A stretch of 64,000 nucleotides of DNA from Polaribacter sejongensis (lineage in GTDB: Bacteria; Bacteroidota; Bacteroidia; Flavobacteriales; Flavobacteriaceae). Where the stretch lies: assembly GCF_038024065.1 (NCBI RefSeq), contig NZ_CP150667.1:2239501-2303500 (forward strand). The letters run 5' to 3'. The notes beneath the pieces are model-generated. The model was given only the letters and a program-made list of their open reading frames with translations. It had not been told where the DNA came from and searched no databases. Position 1 is the stretch's first letter. Each line of letters begins with the position of its first letter. Positions 34,333 through 42,726 of the stretch are shown here, piece after piece. Both the position numbers and the translations under genes were made by a program.

Positions 34333-34374
34333 AAAGATTCTCTTGCTATTAAAACATATAGCTTTTTAATCTTT
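34333..34374 (-). terminator. Nested hairpin downstream of lysC
   Basis: AAAGATT/AATCTTT outer arms (34333-34339 with 34368-34374) and GCTAT/ATAGC inner arms (34345-34349 with 34358-34362), about 45 bp after the lysC stop. It lacks a clean T-run, so termination is possible but weak. Confidence 0.35.
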
Positions 34375-34417
34375 GGCAACGTATAAATTTAGTGTCCTTT
34401 TTATATTTATTGTGAAG

Positions 34418-35671
34418 TTATTTTGTTACCAAAACAATTTGAATTGTTTCTTTATTTACTTGTGTTAATAAAGGAGTCCCTTTAGCTTCTATACTTGCTA
34501 CAGCTTTATCATCAAAATGACGCACCGTAAACAAGTCTACACCTTTTTGAACATCAATTTTAAACTGCGTTTTTAACTCATTGTAAAATTCATCAAACTT
34601 GTTAAATTTATTATCAATACAAACAGAAAAGCTAATTGCAGAGTTCTGAATTAAGTTTACTTTTAATTGATAATCATGTAATTTTTGAAAAATATAACTG
34701 ATATTGTTTTCTACCATAAAAGAAAAATCTAATGCAGAAATAGAAACCAAAATCTGATCTTTTTTAACTATAAAACAAGGTATAAAAGGTTCTAACATTT
34801 TTCCTTTAGAAACCCTTGTACCTGTTTCCTTTGGATTTACAAAAGAACGCACCAATAACGGAATATCTTTTCTTTCTAGGGGCTGTAATGTTTTTGGGTG
34901 AATTACAGAAGCTCCGTAAAACGCCATTTCTATAGCTTCTTCATAAGAAATTTGCTCTAATAAAGTAGTATCTTCAAAAACTCTTGGGTCTGCATTTAAA
35001 ACTCCAGGAACATCTTTCCAAATTGTAACGTTTTCTGCATCTAAACAATACGCAAAAATACCTGCCGTATAATCCGATCCTTCTCTACCTAAAGTAGTGG
35101 TGTTTTCTGTATCATTTGCCGCAATAAAACCTTGAGTAATATTTAATTTAGAAGCATCTAATTTTTTACTAATTAGTTCTTGCGTTAAATCCCAATCTAC
35201 TTTTGCATCTCTATAATTACTATCTGTTTTTATATAATTTCTAACATCAAACCAGTTATTCTCTACACCAATTTTAGTTAAGTAAGCGCTTACTATTTTA
35301 GTTGATAAAAGCTCTCCAAAACATATAATCTGATCATAAACATAATTATATCTTTGTGAAGTATTTCTAGCTAAAAACCAGCTTAATTCCCCTAAAAGGA
35401 TATCAATTTCTTTATAAATTTCATCATCTTTATCAAACAAATCATTCATTAAATTTTTATGGAAGTCTTCAATAATACCTAAGTTTTCAGACAACTTATC
35501 GGTCTTATTATAATAGGCATCTATAACCTCTTCAAAAGCGTTTGTTATTTTACCCATTGCAGAAATTACAACTACAGTACTTTCCGTTCCTTCGCTTTGT
35601 AAAATCTGTGTTACATTTTTTACACTTGCTGCATCTTTTACAGACGCTCCTCCAAATTTAAAAATCTTCAT
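34418..35671 (-). CDS. lysC: Monofunctional aspartate kinase
   Basis: 417 residues. KFGGASVKDAASV is the nucleotide-binding start, VVISAMGKITNAFE follows, and TTLGREGSDYTAGIFAYCL with WKDVPGVLNADPR form the kinase core. The last ~125 residues hold ACT-type regulatory sequence (ILVSISALDFSFMVENNIS). It makes aspartyl phosphate for lysine, methionine and threonine. It has no homoserine dehydrogenase domain. It begins one base after the GNAT stop, so both share a transcript from the promoter at 36171-36198. Confidence 0.93.
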   Translation of the reverse strand: MKIFKFGGASVKDAASVKNVTQILQSEGTESTVVVISAMGKITNAFEEVIDAYYNKTDKLSENLGIIEDFHKNLMNDLFDKDDEIYKEIDILLGELSWFLARNTSQRYNYVYDQIICFGELLSTKIVSAYLTKIGVENNWFDVRNYIKTDSNYRDAKVDWDLTQELISKKLDASKLNITQGFIAANDTENTTTLGREGSDYTAGIFAYCLDAENVTIWKDVPGVLNADPRVFEDTTLLEQISYEEAIEMAFYGASVIHPKTLQPLERKDIPLLVRSFVNPKETGTRVSKGKMLEPFIPCFIVKKDQILVSISALDFSFMVENNISYIFQKLHDYQLKVNLIQNSAISFSVCIDNKFNKFDEFYNELKTQFKIDVQKGVDLFTVRHFDDKAVASIEAKGTPLLTQVNKETIQIVLVTK

Positions 35672-35672
35672 T

Positions 35673-36152
35673 TTAATTATTTTGAATAAATTTTGATAAG
35701 TTTTCTTTGTCCATTTGTACTACAGACCAATCGTTTAAATACGTGGCTCCTGTACTTTTATAAAACTCTACTGCATTGGTATTCCAATCAATTACTTCCC
35801 ATGCAACTCTTTTAAAATTATGATCATGAGCATATTTTAAAACAGCTGTATACAAAGCTTTTCCTGCTCCTATTTTCTGTTTACTTTTTGTGACAATTAA
35901 GTCTTCTAAATGAATAGTTCTTCCTTTCCAGGTAGAATAACGTTCGTAAAACAAAGCAATACCAATAATTTTATTCTCTTGCTCTGCTACAAAAACTTTA
36001 AACTTAGGATTCTTAGAAAAACCATCCTTTATTAAATCTTCTACTGTTACTTCTACAGCATCTGGTTCTTTCTCAAAAACTGCTAATTCTGTAATTAAAT
36101 TCAACACAGATTGCATGTCTTTTTCTTCTCCTAATCTTACAGTAAAGTCCAT
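35673..36152 (-). CDS. GNAT acetyltransferase, diamine/spermidine acetyltransferase-like
   Basis: 159 residues from the ATG at 36150-36152; the frame extends to a TTG at 36173, which lies over the promoter and is rejected. VRLGEEKDMQSVLNLI, the acidic ELAVFEKEPDAVEVT segment, FYERYSTWKGRTIHLEDLIV and KIGAGKALYTAVLKYA (motif A), then WNTNAVEFYKSTGA resemble SSAT-type polyamine acetyltransferases. The substrate is inferred only from this similarity. It is upstream of lysC with one base between. Confidence 0.8.
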   Translation of the reverse strand: MDFTVRLGEEKDMQSVLNLITELAVFEKEPDAVEVTVEDLIKDGFSKNPKFKVFVAEQENKIIGIALFYERYSTWKGRTIHLEDLIVTKSKQKIGAGKALYTAVLKYAHDHNFKRVAWEVIDWNTNAVEFYKSTGATYLNDWSVVQMDKENLSKFIQNN

Positions 36153-36170
36153 CTTTTTATAAATTTTAGT

Positions 36171-36198
36171 CAAAGATAGTTATTTACATATCTACCAA
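36171..36198 (-). promoter_or_regulatory. Promoter of GNAT-lysC
   Basis: Minus strand: TTG (36196-36198), 17-bp spacer, TATCTTTG (36171-36178). The predicted start lies close to the 36152 ATG and supports that start. Confidence 0.65.
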
Positions 36199-36271
36199 AA
36201 ATAATTGAATATTTTAGACAATTATTTTTGAATTGTTTAAATTTCTGAACGAAAATTAAATAACTAAAACG

Positions 36272-36302
36272 TTGTAGTAACTTTAAAAAAAATAGATATT
36301 TG
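36272..36302 (+). promoter_or_regulatory. Candidate promoter of fbp
   Basis: TTG at 36272-36274, 20-bp spacer, GATATTTG (7 of 8 to consensus) at 36295-36302, 26 bp before the ATG. Confidence 0.5.
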
Positions 36303-36328
36303 TTAAAATTAACAACACAACACGTAAA

Positions 36329-37339
36329 ATGACAGGAAAAAAACAAACTTTAGGTGAATTTATTATTGAACATCAACATGCTTTTAAATATAGTTCTGGT
36401 GAGCTTTCTAGCCTTTTAAACTCTATTAGATTAGCTGCAAAAGTAGTAAATCACGAAGTTAATAAAGCTGGTTTAGTAGATATTATTGGTGCAGCCGGAG
36501 ACACAAATATTCAAGGAGAAGATCAACAAAAATTAGACGTGTATGCAAATGATAAGTTTATACAGACTTTAACAAGAAGAAATATTGTTTGTGGTATTGC
36601 TAGTGAAGAAGAAGATAGTTTTATTTCTATTAACAGTAATGATGAAAATCATCAAAACAAATATGTTGTTTTAATTGATCCTTTAGATGGCTCTTCTAAT
36701 ATTGATGTAAATGTATCTGTAGGAACTATTTTCTCTATTTACAGACGTATTACACCAACAGGAACTCCTGTAGAATTAAAAGATTTTTTACAAAAAGGAA
36801 GCGCACAAGTTGCTGCTGGTTATGTAGTTTACGGAACCTCTACGATGATTGTTTATACAACCGGAGATGGTGTTAATGGATTTACATTAAACCCTGCAAT
36901 TGGCTCTTTTTACTTGTCACACCCAAATATGGAGTTTCCTGAAGACGGAACGATGTATTCTGTAAACGAAGGAAATTATTTAGATTTTCCTTTAGGTGTA
37001 AAAAAATATATTAAATACTGCCAGGAAGAAGAAGGAAACAGACCTTATACCAGTAGATATATTGGTTCTTTGGTTTCTGACTTTCATAGAAACATGATAA
37101 AAGGAGGTATTTATATGTATCCAAAAGGCTCTAGAAACCCGAACGGAAAATTACGTTTACTTTATGAATGTAACCCAATGGCTTTTATAGCAGAACAAGC
37201 TAACGGAAAATCTTCTGATGGTTATACAAGAACTATGGATGTGGAGCCTACTGAGCTACACCAAAGGGTTCCTTTTATCTGTGGAAGCAAAAATATGGTA
37301 AAACAATTGGAAGAATTTATGCAAATACACGGAGAATAA
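36329..37339 (+). CDS. fbp: Class I fructose-1,6-bisphosphatase
   Basis: 336 residues. Metal-site motifs are visible: [21 protein letters not shown], and [20 protein letters not shown] with its key acidic residues. [19 protein letters not shown] and [19 protein letters not shown] complete the family pattern. It removes the 1-phosphate in gluconeogenesis, acting after the aldolase at 8.5 kb. The sodA-like gene follows at 113 bp on the same strand. Confidence 0.96.
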   Translation: MTGKKQTLGEFIIEHQHAFKYSSGELSSLLNSIRLAAKVVNHEVNKAGLVDIIGAAGDTNIQGEDQQKLDVYANDKFIQTLTRRNIVCGIASEEEDSFISINSNDENHQNKYVVLIDPLDGSSNIDVNVSVGTIFSIYRRITPTGTPVELKDFLQKGSAQVAAGYVVYGTSTMIVYTTGDGVNGFTLNPAIGSFYLSHPNMEFPEDGTMYSVNEGNYLDFPLGVKKYIKYCQEEEGNRPYTSRYIGSLVSDFHRNMIKGGIYMYPKGSRNPNGKLRLLYECNPMAFIAEQANGKSSDGYTRTMDVEPTELHQRVPFICGSKNMVKQLEEFMQIHGE

Positions 37340-37379
37340 ATCTTATTTATACTGTAATCAATTATCAAAACATAAAATA

Positions 37380-37415
37380 CTTGTAAAACCATCCTATTAT
37401 GGTTAATTTTACAAG
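37380..37415 (+). promoter_or_regulatory. Interrupted inverted repeat upstream of the SOD gene
   Basis: CTTGTAAAACCAT is mirrored by ATGGTTAATTTTACAAG, with four extra bases in the right arm. It ends 37 bp before the SOD ATG. It could be an operator, an mRNA leader hairpin or a weak fbp terminator; it lacks a T-run. Confidence 0.35.
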
Positions 37416-37452
37416 CGTAAATAGTATACTAACTTTTAAAAAACATAAAAAA

Positions 37453-38061
37453 ATGGCTTTTCAATTACCGGAATTAGGATACGCTTATGATGCGTTAGAA
37501 CCAAATATTGATGCAAGAACTATGGAGATTCACCATAGTAAACATCACCAAGGATACACAAATAACTTAAACAATGCAATTGCAGATACTGACTTAGAAG
37601 GAAAATCTATTGAAGATATTCTTACTAATTTAGATATGAGCAATGGAGCTGTTAGAAATAATGGTGGTGGTTTTTACAATCATTCATTATTCTGGACAGT
37701 TTTAAACCCGAATGACAGAGGATATTTATCTGGTGAATTAAAAGATGCTATTGAAGCTGCTTTTGGTACTAAAGATGATTTTATTGCCGCTTTTTCTAAA
37801 GCAGCAGCTACTCAGTTTGGTTCTGGTTGGGCTTGGTTATGTGTTTTACCAGGAGGTAAAGTAGAAGTTTGTTCTACACCAAACCAAGACAATCCATTAA
37901 TGCCAGGTGTAACTTGTGGAGGAACTCCAATCTTAGGATTAGACGTTTGGGAACACGCTTACTACTTAAACTACCAAAACAGAAGACCAGATTATATTAA
38001 TGCATTTTTTAATGTAATTAACTGGAACGAAGTAGAAAAACGTTACGCAGCAGCAAAATAA
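37453..38061 (+). CDS. sodA: Fe/Mn superoxide dismutase, Mn-type features
   Basis: 202 residues from the ATG at 37453; the longer frame starting at 37399 includes the inverted repeat and is rejected. Metal ligands are in [12 protein letters not shown] (His), NHSLFW (His), and LDVWEHAYY (Asp, His). A Gly-rich [11 protein letters not shown] segment and the Gln in [11 protein letters not shown], in place of the FeSOD-type Gln near the second ligand, point to Mn or cambialistic use. No signal peptide, so cytoplasmic. It detoxifies superoxide. Confidence 0.93.
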   Translation: MAFQLPELGYAYDALEPNIDARTMEIHHSKHHQGYTNNLNNAIADTDLEGKSIEDILTNLDMSNGAVRNNGGGFYNHSLFWTVLNPNDRGYLSGELKDAIEAAFGTKDDFIAAFSKAAATQFGSGWAWLCVLPGGKVEVCSTPNQDNPLMPGVTCGGTPILGLDVWEHAYYLNYQNRRPDYINAFFNVINWNEVEKRYAAAK

Positions 38062-38136
38062 GGCAACGTAGTTGTTTTAAGCACCTCACAATTAAAGTAA
38101 AACACCTTAAAAGTGAGTCTACTTAACACTTATAAA

Positions 38137-38168
38137 TAAAAAGCATCCTAAATTTAGGATGCTTTTTT
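38137..38168 (+). terminator. Bidirectional terminator between SOD and sulfatase
   Basis: Stem AAAAAGCATCCTAAAT/ATTTAGGATGCTTTTT followed by T's on both strands; it serves both converging genes. Confidence 0.9.
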
Positions 38169-38177
38169 TATTGGCTA

Positions 38178-39701
38178 TTATTGCTGCTTTTTTAAATACT
38201 CTTTATATTCTTTACTATATTTTTTATATCCAACCTCTACACCTTCTTTCATTTGTTGATGTGCTTCTGGATGTTCTTTTTCAAACCATTTTACAAAGGC
38301 TAAACCCGGAACAGGAGCAGGATTATACACAACGCTGTTTGGTGCCATTTCTTTATCAAAATCGAAAGTTTTAGCTCTAAGCAATTCTAAAGTTTCTTTG
38401 TACGCAGCATTGGTTGCTAAATTATTTAATTGATGTGGATCTTCCCTTAAATTATACAATTCCTCTTTAGGTTTTGTTGGCTCAAAAAATGGTTTTTGAT
38501 CTCCATTTAGCTTCCCTTCTTTATATAATTTTCTCATAACATGCACTGCTGGTCTATAAAACTCTAAATAAGCTTGTTGTGCATCATAAGGAATTTCTGG
38601 TTTCTCATTTCTAATATAAGACCAATCTCCAGACGTAACAGCTCTTGATTTCTCATCTATTTCATCCCATAAATCTCTTGTTCCATAAACAAAATCTCTA
38701 TCAAAACCTTTCTTAAAAATTGGTTTACCCGTCATATAACTAGGAACTTCAATGCCTGCAAAATCTACAATTGTAGCAGTAATATCTGTAGAAGAGACCA
38801 CATCTGTTCTTACCTGACCACCTTTAAATTGCTTTGGGTAGTATATAATAAAAGGAATTCTTAAACCTGAATCTTGTAAATATCCTTTTCCTCGGGTATT
38901 ACAACGTCCATTATCCCCAATAAAAATGACAATAGTATTATCTAACATTTCCTTGTCTTCTAATTCCTTAAAAATCATTCCAACCTCATGATCCATATAT
39001 TCAATTTGATCTAAATACTTAGCCCAGTCCAAACGAATTGCAGGATCGTCTGCCAAATAAGGAGGTAATGTTAGTGTTGCTGGATCTACAGGATGTTTAG
39101 ATTTTGCTCTCACCTCATCCCACCAATCTCCTCTATGTGTAACATCTAATTGTATCTGAGCAAAGAAAGGTTGATCTTCTTTTGTAAACGTATCATATTT
39201 ATCAAACAAACCAAATTCTGTTTTTCCATCCCATTTACCGATAGGTTTACTTTTAAAGTTGACATCTGTTTTTCTACCTTTTCCCATTACAGCGTGATGC
39301 CCTAATATTGTTGTATAACCAACATCTCTTAACAATTTTGTAAAGGGTTTAAAAATAGTATCTAAAGGTACTTTTCTGTTACTTCTATGATGCTGCGAGT
39401 TTGTTTTAACCTGATGAGTACCAACCATCATTGCAGATCTACTTGGCGAACAGATTGGATTAGTTACAAAAGCATTGTTAAAACGGATACCTTCTGCCGC
39501 CATCTTGTTTAAATGAGGTGTTTTTACGTTCGGCATTCCATAGACCTCCAAATCTGTACTCATGTCTTCTGCCATTAGCCAAATAATATTAGGCTGTTGG
39601 TTTTTAACTTCATTGATAATCTTCTTTTCTGATGTTTTTTTACAAGATGATATTGTAAAAAAAACGAAAAGGACAAAACTTATATATTTGATTGATTTCA
39701 T
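38178..39701 (-). CDS. Type I sulfatase lipoprotein (family S1)
   Basis: 507 residues with a lipoprotein signal (FVFFTISSC, Cys20). The maturation motif is Cys84-Ser-Pro-Ser-Arg88, matching CxPxR, so the Cys would become formylglycine. Early metal ligands are in WLMAEDMSTD, and IFIGDNGRCNTRGKGYLQDSG holds the second metal-binding DN pair. EELYNLREDPHQLNNLA near the C-terminus is typical of the family. It would cut sulfate esters from polysaccharides in the periplasm or at the surface. No glycoside hydrolase, SusCD pair or maturase is next to it, so the substrate is unknown. Confidence 0.9.
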   Translation of the reverse strand: MKSIKYISFVLFVFFTISSCKKTSEKKIINEVKNQQPNIIWLMAEDMSTDLEVYGMPNVKTPHLNKMAAEGIRFNNAFVTNPICSPSRSAMMVGTHQVKTNSQHHRSNRKVPLDTIFKPFTKLLRDVGYTTILGHHAVMGKGRKTDVNFKSKPIGKWDGKTEFGLFDKYDTFTKEDQPFFAQIQLDVTHRGDWWDEVRAKSKHPVDPATLTLPPYLADDPAIRLDWAKYLDQIEYMDHEVGMIFKELEDKEMLDNTIVIFIGDNGRCNTRGKGYLQDSGLRIPFIIYYPKQFKGGQVRTDVVSSTDITATIVDFAGIEVPSYMTGKPIFKKGFDRDFVYGTRDLWDEIDEKSRAVTSGDWSYIRNEKPEIPYDAQQAYLEFYRPAVHVMRKLYKEGKLNGDQKPFFEPTKPKEELYNLREDPHQLNNLATNAAYKETLELLRAKTFDFDKEMAPNSVVYNPAPVPGLAFVKWFEKEHPEAHQQMKEGVEVGYKKYSKEYKEYLKKQQ

Positions 39702-39973
39702 ATTTAAACTCTATATTTTTAACCTTATAAATCTACGGATTATTTATAAAATGAATACGTAAATTAAAATTGACTCTTCTTTTAAAAACCAAGATTCTGT
39801 TACAGAGTAATTTAGAATGTAAAACGATTAAACTCGACATAAAACACTATAAAACTTAAAGAATTTCACCTGTATTAGTTCATATAAATAGCACTTAAAA
39901 TAGTTCCGAGAACCCAATTAAAGACTAGGAATTTTATTCGATTAATAAAAAATGAAAAAAATTAAATAAAAAC
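39702..39973. other. Intergenic region before the tRNA promoter
   Basis: About 270 bp of AT-rich sequence between the sulfatase start and the tRNA-Gly promoter. Nothing coding or structured was recognised. Confidence 0.5.
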
Positions 39974-40003
39974 TTGTCAGAATAATAAAAGATATTATAT
40001 TTG
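39974..40003 (+). promoter_or_regulatory. Promoter of tRNA-Gly/tRNA-Leu
   Basis: TTG at 39974-39976, 19-bp spacer, TATATTTG at 39996-40003. The following leader contains CTTAGGAATAAG, a small hairpin also seen in similar form after the second promoter. Confidence 0.75.
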
Positions 40004-40059
40004 CACCGCTCTTAGGAATAAGGGTAATTAAAAAGAAAAGTTCTTTTAAAATTATGACT

Positions 40060-40131
40060 GCGAAAGTAGCTCAGGGGTAGAGCATCACCTTGCCAAGGTG
40101 GGGGTCGCGGGTTCAAATCCCGTCTTTCGCT
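40060..40131 (+). tRNA. tRNA-Gly(GCC)
   Basis: 72 nt. Acceptor GCGAAAG/CTTTCGC pairs fully; anticodon stem-loop CACCT-TGCCAA-GGTG with anticodon GCC; T-loop GTTCAAATC. The CCA end is not encoded. The tRNA-Leu gene follows 15 bp later on the same transcript. Confidence 0.97.
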
Positions 40132-40146
40132 CTATTCAATTACCAT

Positions 40147-40232
40147 GCTGAAGTGGTGGAATTGGTAGACACGCTGGACTTAAAATCCAGTGGTCAGTAA
40201 TGGCCGTGCGGGTTCAAGTCCCGCCTTCAGTA
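40147..40232 (+). tRNA. tRNA-Leu(UAA), copy 1
   Basis: 86 nt with a long variable arm (TGGTCAGTAATGGCCG), as expected for leucine. Acceptor GCTGAAG/CTTCAGT with a G-U first pair; anticodon loop CTTAAAA, anticodon TAA. The T-loop is GTTCAAGTC. CCA is not encoded. It is identical to the copy at 40578-40663, and flanking bases are shared too. Confidence 0.96.
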
Positions 40233-40235
40233 CAA

Positions 40236-40272
40236 TAACCGTTGTTAATCTTATGATTTTCAACGGTTTTTT
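40236..40272 (+). terminator. Terminator after tRNA-Leu copy 1
   Basis: AACCGTTG/CAACGGTT stem followed by T6. Confidence 0.85.
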
Positions 40273-40450
40273 GCTTTTACAAACTTGCCCCCAACTACTT
40301 TTCACTTTTTATTAAACTTATTTAATTTCATACTTAAATAATCATCAATAATAACAGCCCTATATCAAACAAAAAAAAACTCTTAAACAATAGATTATTA
40401 ATACTTTATAAAAAAATATAAAAATAATTAATTATTTCTCCATTTAAACA
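40273..40450. other. Intergenic spacer between the tRNA units
   Basis: AT-rich, with no gene or repeat recognised, between the first tRNA terminator and the promoter of the second tRNA-Leu. Confidence 0.5.
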
Positions 40451-40481
40451 TTGCGTACTACTAATAAAGATAATATATTTG
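40451..40481 (+). promoter_or_regulatory. Promoter of tRNA-Leu copy 2
   Basis: TTG at 40451-40453, 20-bp spacer, TATATTTG at 40474-40481, then a leader with CTTAGAAATAAG that resembles the first unit's leader. Confidence 0.75.
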
Positions 40482-40577
40482 CACTCCTTAGAAATAAGGA
40501 CAACTATAAAAAGTTCATTAAATAGAAAGTAAGATTTGATTTAATTATCATCTTTACTTTACAAATAAAAATACCAT

Positions 40578-40663
40578 GCTGAAGTGGTGGAATTGGTAGA
40601 CACGCTGGACTTAAAATCCAGTGGTCAGTAATGGCCGTGCGGGTTCAAGTCCCGCCTTCAGTA
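40578..40663 (+). tRNA. tRNA-Leu(UAA), copy 2
   Basis: 86 nt, identical in sequence to copy 1. The upstream ATACCAT-like bases and the downstream terminator (one-base difference in the loop) are also duplicated, so a unit of about 145 bp was copied about 431 bp away, with a separate promoter. Confidence 0.96.
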
Positions 40664-40667
40664 CAAT

Positions 40668-40703
40668 AACCGTTGTTAATCTTTCGATTTTCAACGGTTT
40701 TTT
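40668..40703 (+). terminator. Terminator after tRNA-Leu copy 2
   Basis: Same AACCGTTG/CAACGGTT stem and T-run as after copy 1. Confidence 0.85.
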
Positions 40704-40873
40704 GCTTTTATAAACTTTCCGCCCAGCTCCCAGCTATTAAACACTTTGATTATTATACCTGAATATTGTTTCGTAAAAGTTTATAGTATAAACAGACACC
40801 TTTTCAACCTCGACTGAATTAAGGAGCTCAGATTAACTATCTATAAACATAATATCGATATATGATTATATGC

Positions 40874-40903
40874 AAAAAAAAATCCAGCTAAAAGCTGGAT
40901 TCT
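40874..40903 (-). terminator. Terminator of the mvaD-rluB operon
   Basis: AATCCAGCT/AGCTGGATT stem, with T9 following on the minus strand just after the rluB stop. Confidence 0.85.
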
Positions 40904-40911
40904 TAAGTATT

Positions 40912-41769
40912 CTATTTCATTATCTGAAGATTGGTAACCTCTAAATTAGTTAACTCTCTCCATCTACCTCTCGGTAAGTTTTTCTTAGTTAATTCAGCAA
41001 AAACAACTCTATCTAGCTTGCTTACTTTATAACCAACATGTTCAAATATCTTACGAACGATTCTATTTCTACCAGAATGGATTTCGATACCAATTTCAGA
41101 TTTTGGTTGACCATCTACATAAGAAACAGCATCGATAAATACTTTTCTACCTTCAATAATAACTTCTCCTCGTAATTTCTCTAAATCTCTTAACTCTAAT
41201 TTTCTATCTAGAGAAGCGTGATATAGTTTACGAACATTATGTTTTGGATGTGTTAATTTCTTAGCTAAGTCACCATCATTAGTAAACAACAACAAACCAG
41301 TTGTGTTTCTATCTAATCTACCTACAGGGTAAATTCTTTCTTTTGATGCATTAGCAATCAATTCCATTACTGTTTTTCTACCTCTATCATCATCCATAGT
41401 GGTAATGTAGTTCTTAGGCTTATTCAGTAAAATATATCTTTTTTGTTCTGGTGTAATAGAAGTTCCATCAAAACGAACAATATCGTCTGGCTGAACCTTA
41501 TATCCCATTTCTGTCACCAACTTTCCATTTACTTCTACACTACCGTGTTCTATATAGGTATCTGCTTCTCTACGAGAACAAACTCCAGAATTTGCAATGT
41601 ATTTGTTTAAACGGATTCCTGAGGCGTCATTACTTGCCTTTGGAGTTTCTTTAATTTTGGTAAAAGTTTTCTTTGGAGTTTTTCTAGCTACAGGTTTGCT
41701 TTTTCTACTTAAAGGAGTACTTTTTTTACCTTCTTGTCGTCCTCTCGACGAGTTTTTATTTGAATTCAT
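40912..41769 (-). CDS. rluB: RluB-type rRNA pseudouridine synthase
   Basis: 285 residues. A ~45-residue Lys/Arg/Ser-rich N-terminal extension is followed by an S4 RNA-binding domain (IRLNKYIANSGVCSRREAD at ~53-70) and the RsuA/RluB catalytic domain. The active-site Asp is in YPVGRLDRNTTGLLLFTNDG, and HSGRNRIVRKIFEHVGY is conserved. Members modify 23S rRNA (RluB) or 16S (RsuA); RluB is more likely by length and C-terminus. It is the last gene of the isoprenoid operon, 35 bp after ubiA. Confidence 0.85.
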   Translation of the reverse strand: MNSNKNSSRGRQEGKKSTPLSRKSKPVARKTPKKTFTKIKETPKASNDASGIRLNKYIANSGVCSRREADTYIEHGSVEVNGKLVTEMGYKVQPDDIVRFDGTSITPEQKRYILLNKPKNYITTMDDDRGRKTVMELIANASKERIYPVGRLDRNTTGLLLFTNDGDLAKKLTHPKHNVRKLYHASLDRKLELRDLEKLRGEVIIEGRKVFIDAVSYVDGQPKSEIGIEIHSGRNRIVRKIFEHVGYKVSKLDRVVFAELTKKNLPRGRWRELTNLEVTNLQIMK

Positions 41770-41804
41770 TACTTAAAATTTTTGCAAAAATACGTAAAAA
41801 AACC

Positions 41805-42722
41805 TTAATTCAATCGGTCTATTACTTTTTCTACAATTAGTTCAGGCTTTATAAAAATTAAAGAAAAAACTCCTATTAAAAGTAAGATTTTCAAAACGTT
41901 ATGCATTAATCTATAATGTTTCGTTTCAGAAGAATTCCATAAATAAAAGCCTAGAAAAACAAGAACAAATAAAGCAAAGTAAAAATAATATCTCATGTAG
42001 CTTAAAGCGGGATAACTAAACAAAACTACAATAGGAAACAACGTTAAAAATAATAAGAATATTGATAATTTCTTTGTTCTTACCTCTCCATAAAAAACAG
42101 GAAAAGTATCGTAATCATTCACAATTGCCCCTTTCATACTCTGTAAATCTTTCAACAACTCTCTAACCATTATTACTAGAAATAAAAAAATTGCATGAAC
42201 AAAAATGATTTTAGAAAAGTTCTGAAAATACACAAATACAGCAAAAAAAGGCAAAATGGTAAGTACAGTAGCAGAAACTAAACCAGTAAAAGGATACTTC
42301 TTAAGCTTGTGAGAGTAAAACCAAATAGCAAATATATAAATAGCAAAAAACAAAGCTGCTCTAACAGAAATTAGATATCCAAAAATAAAACCTAAAAAAT
42401 TTAAAGTAAAATAAAGCTTTAACTTCGTAGACTGTTTTACATAATTATCTAAACCCGTTTTTAATGGTCTATTTATACGATCTACCTTTGCATCATAAAA
42501 ATTATTAATAATATAACCAGACGCCACCACACATATACTTGCTAAAACAATGTACAACAAGTCTGCATCAAAAACAATTGCTCGAAGAGATTTTGTAGGT
42601 GAAAAAACAAAAATAGCCGCTAAGTATTGCGCTAAAACTAAAACAAGAATATTATAACCCCTGATTACAGAAACTAAGCTTAAAAGTTTAAAAATAATTC
42701 TTTTGACTTTAAAACTAGGCAT
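41805..42722 (-). CDS. UbiA-family prenyltransferase (geranylgeranylglycerol-phosphate geranylgeranyltransferase-like)
   Basis: 305 residues with about eight membrane helices. The first Asp-rich prenyl-diphosphate site is NNFYDAKVDRINRP at ~88-101, and the second is in LLKDLQSMKGAIVNDYDTFP at ~189-208. UbiA enzymes attach prenyl chains to aromatic or glycerol-phosphate acceptors; flavobacterial relatives in this position are usually annotated as geranylgeranylglycerol-phosphate geranylgeranyltransferases, but the acceptor is not proven. It begins 4 bp after the mevalonate kinase stop, consistent with use of isoprenoid made by the same operon. Confidence 0.8.
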   Translation of the reverse strand: MPSFKVKRIIFKLLSLVSVIRGYNILVLVLAQYLAAIFVFSPTKSLRAIVFDADLLYIVLASICVVASGYIINNFYDAKVDRINRPLKTGLDNYVKQSTKLKLYFTLNFLGFIFGYLISVRAALFFAIYIFAIWFYSHKLKKYPFTGLVSATVLTILPFFAVFVYFQNFSKIIFVHAIFLFLVIMVRELLKDLQSMKGAIVNDYDTFPVFYGEVRTKKLSIFLLFLTLFPIVVLFSYPALSYMRYYFYFALFVLVFLGFYLWNSSETKHYRLMHNVLKILLLIGVFSLIFIKPELIVEKVIDRLN

Positions 42723-42726
42723 ATAT

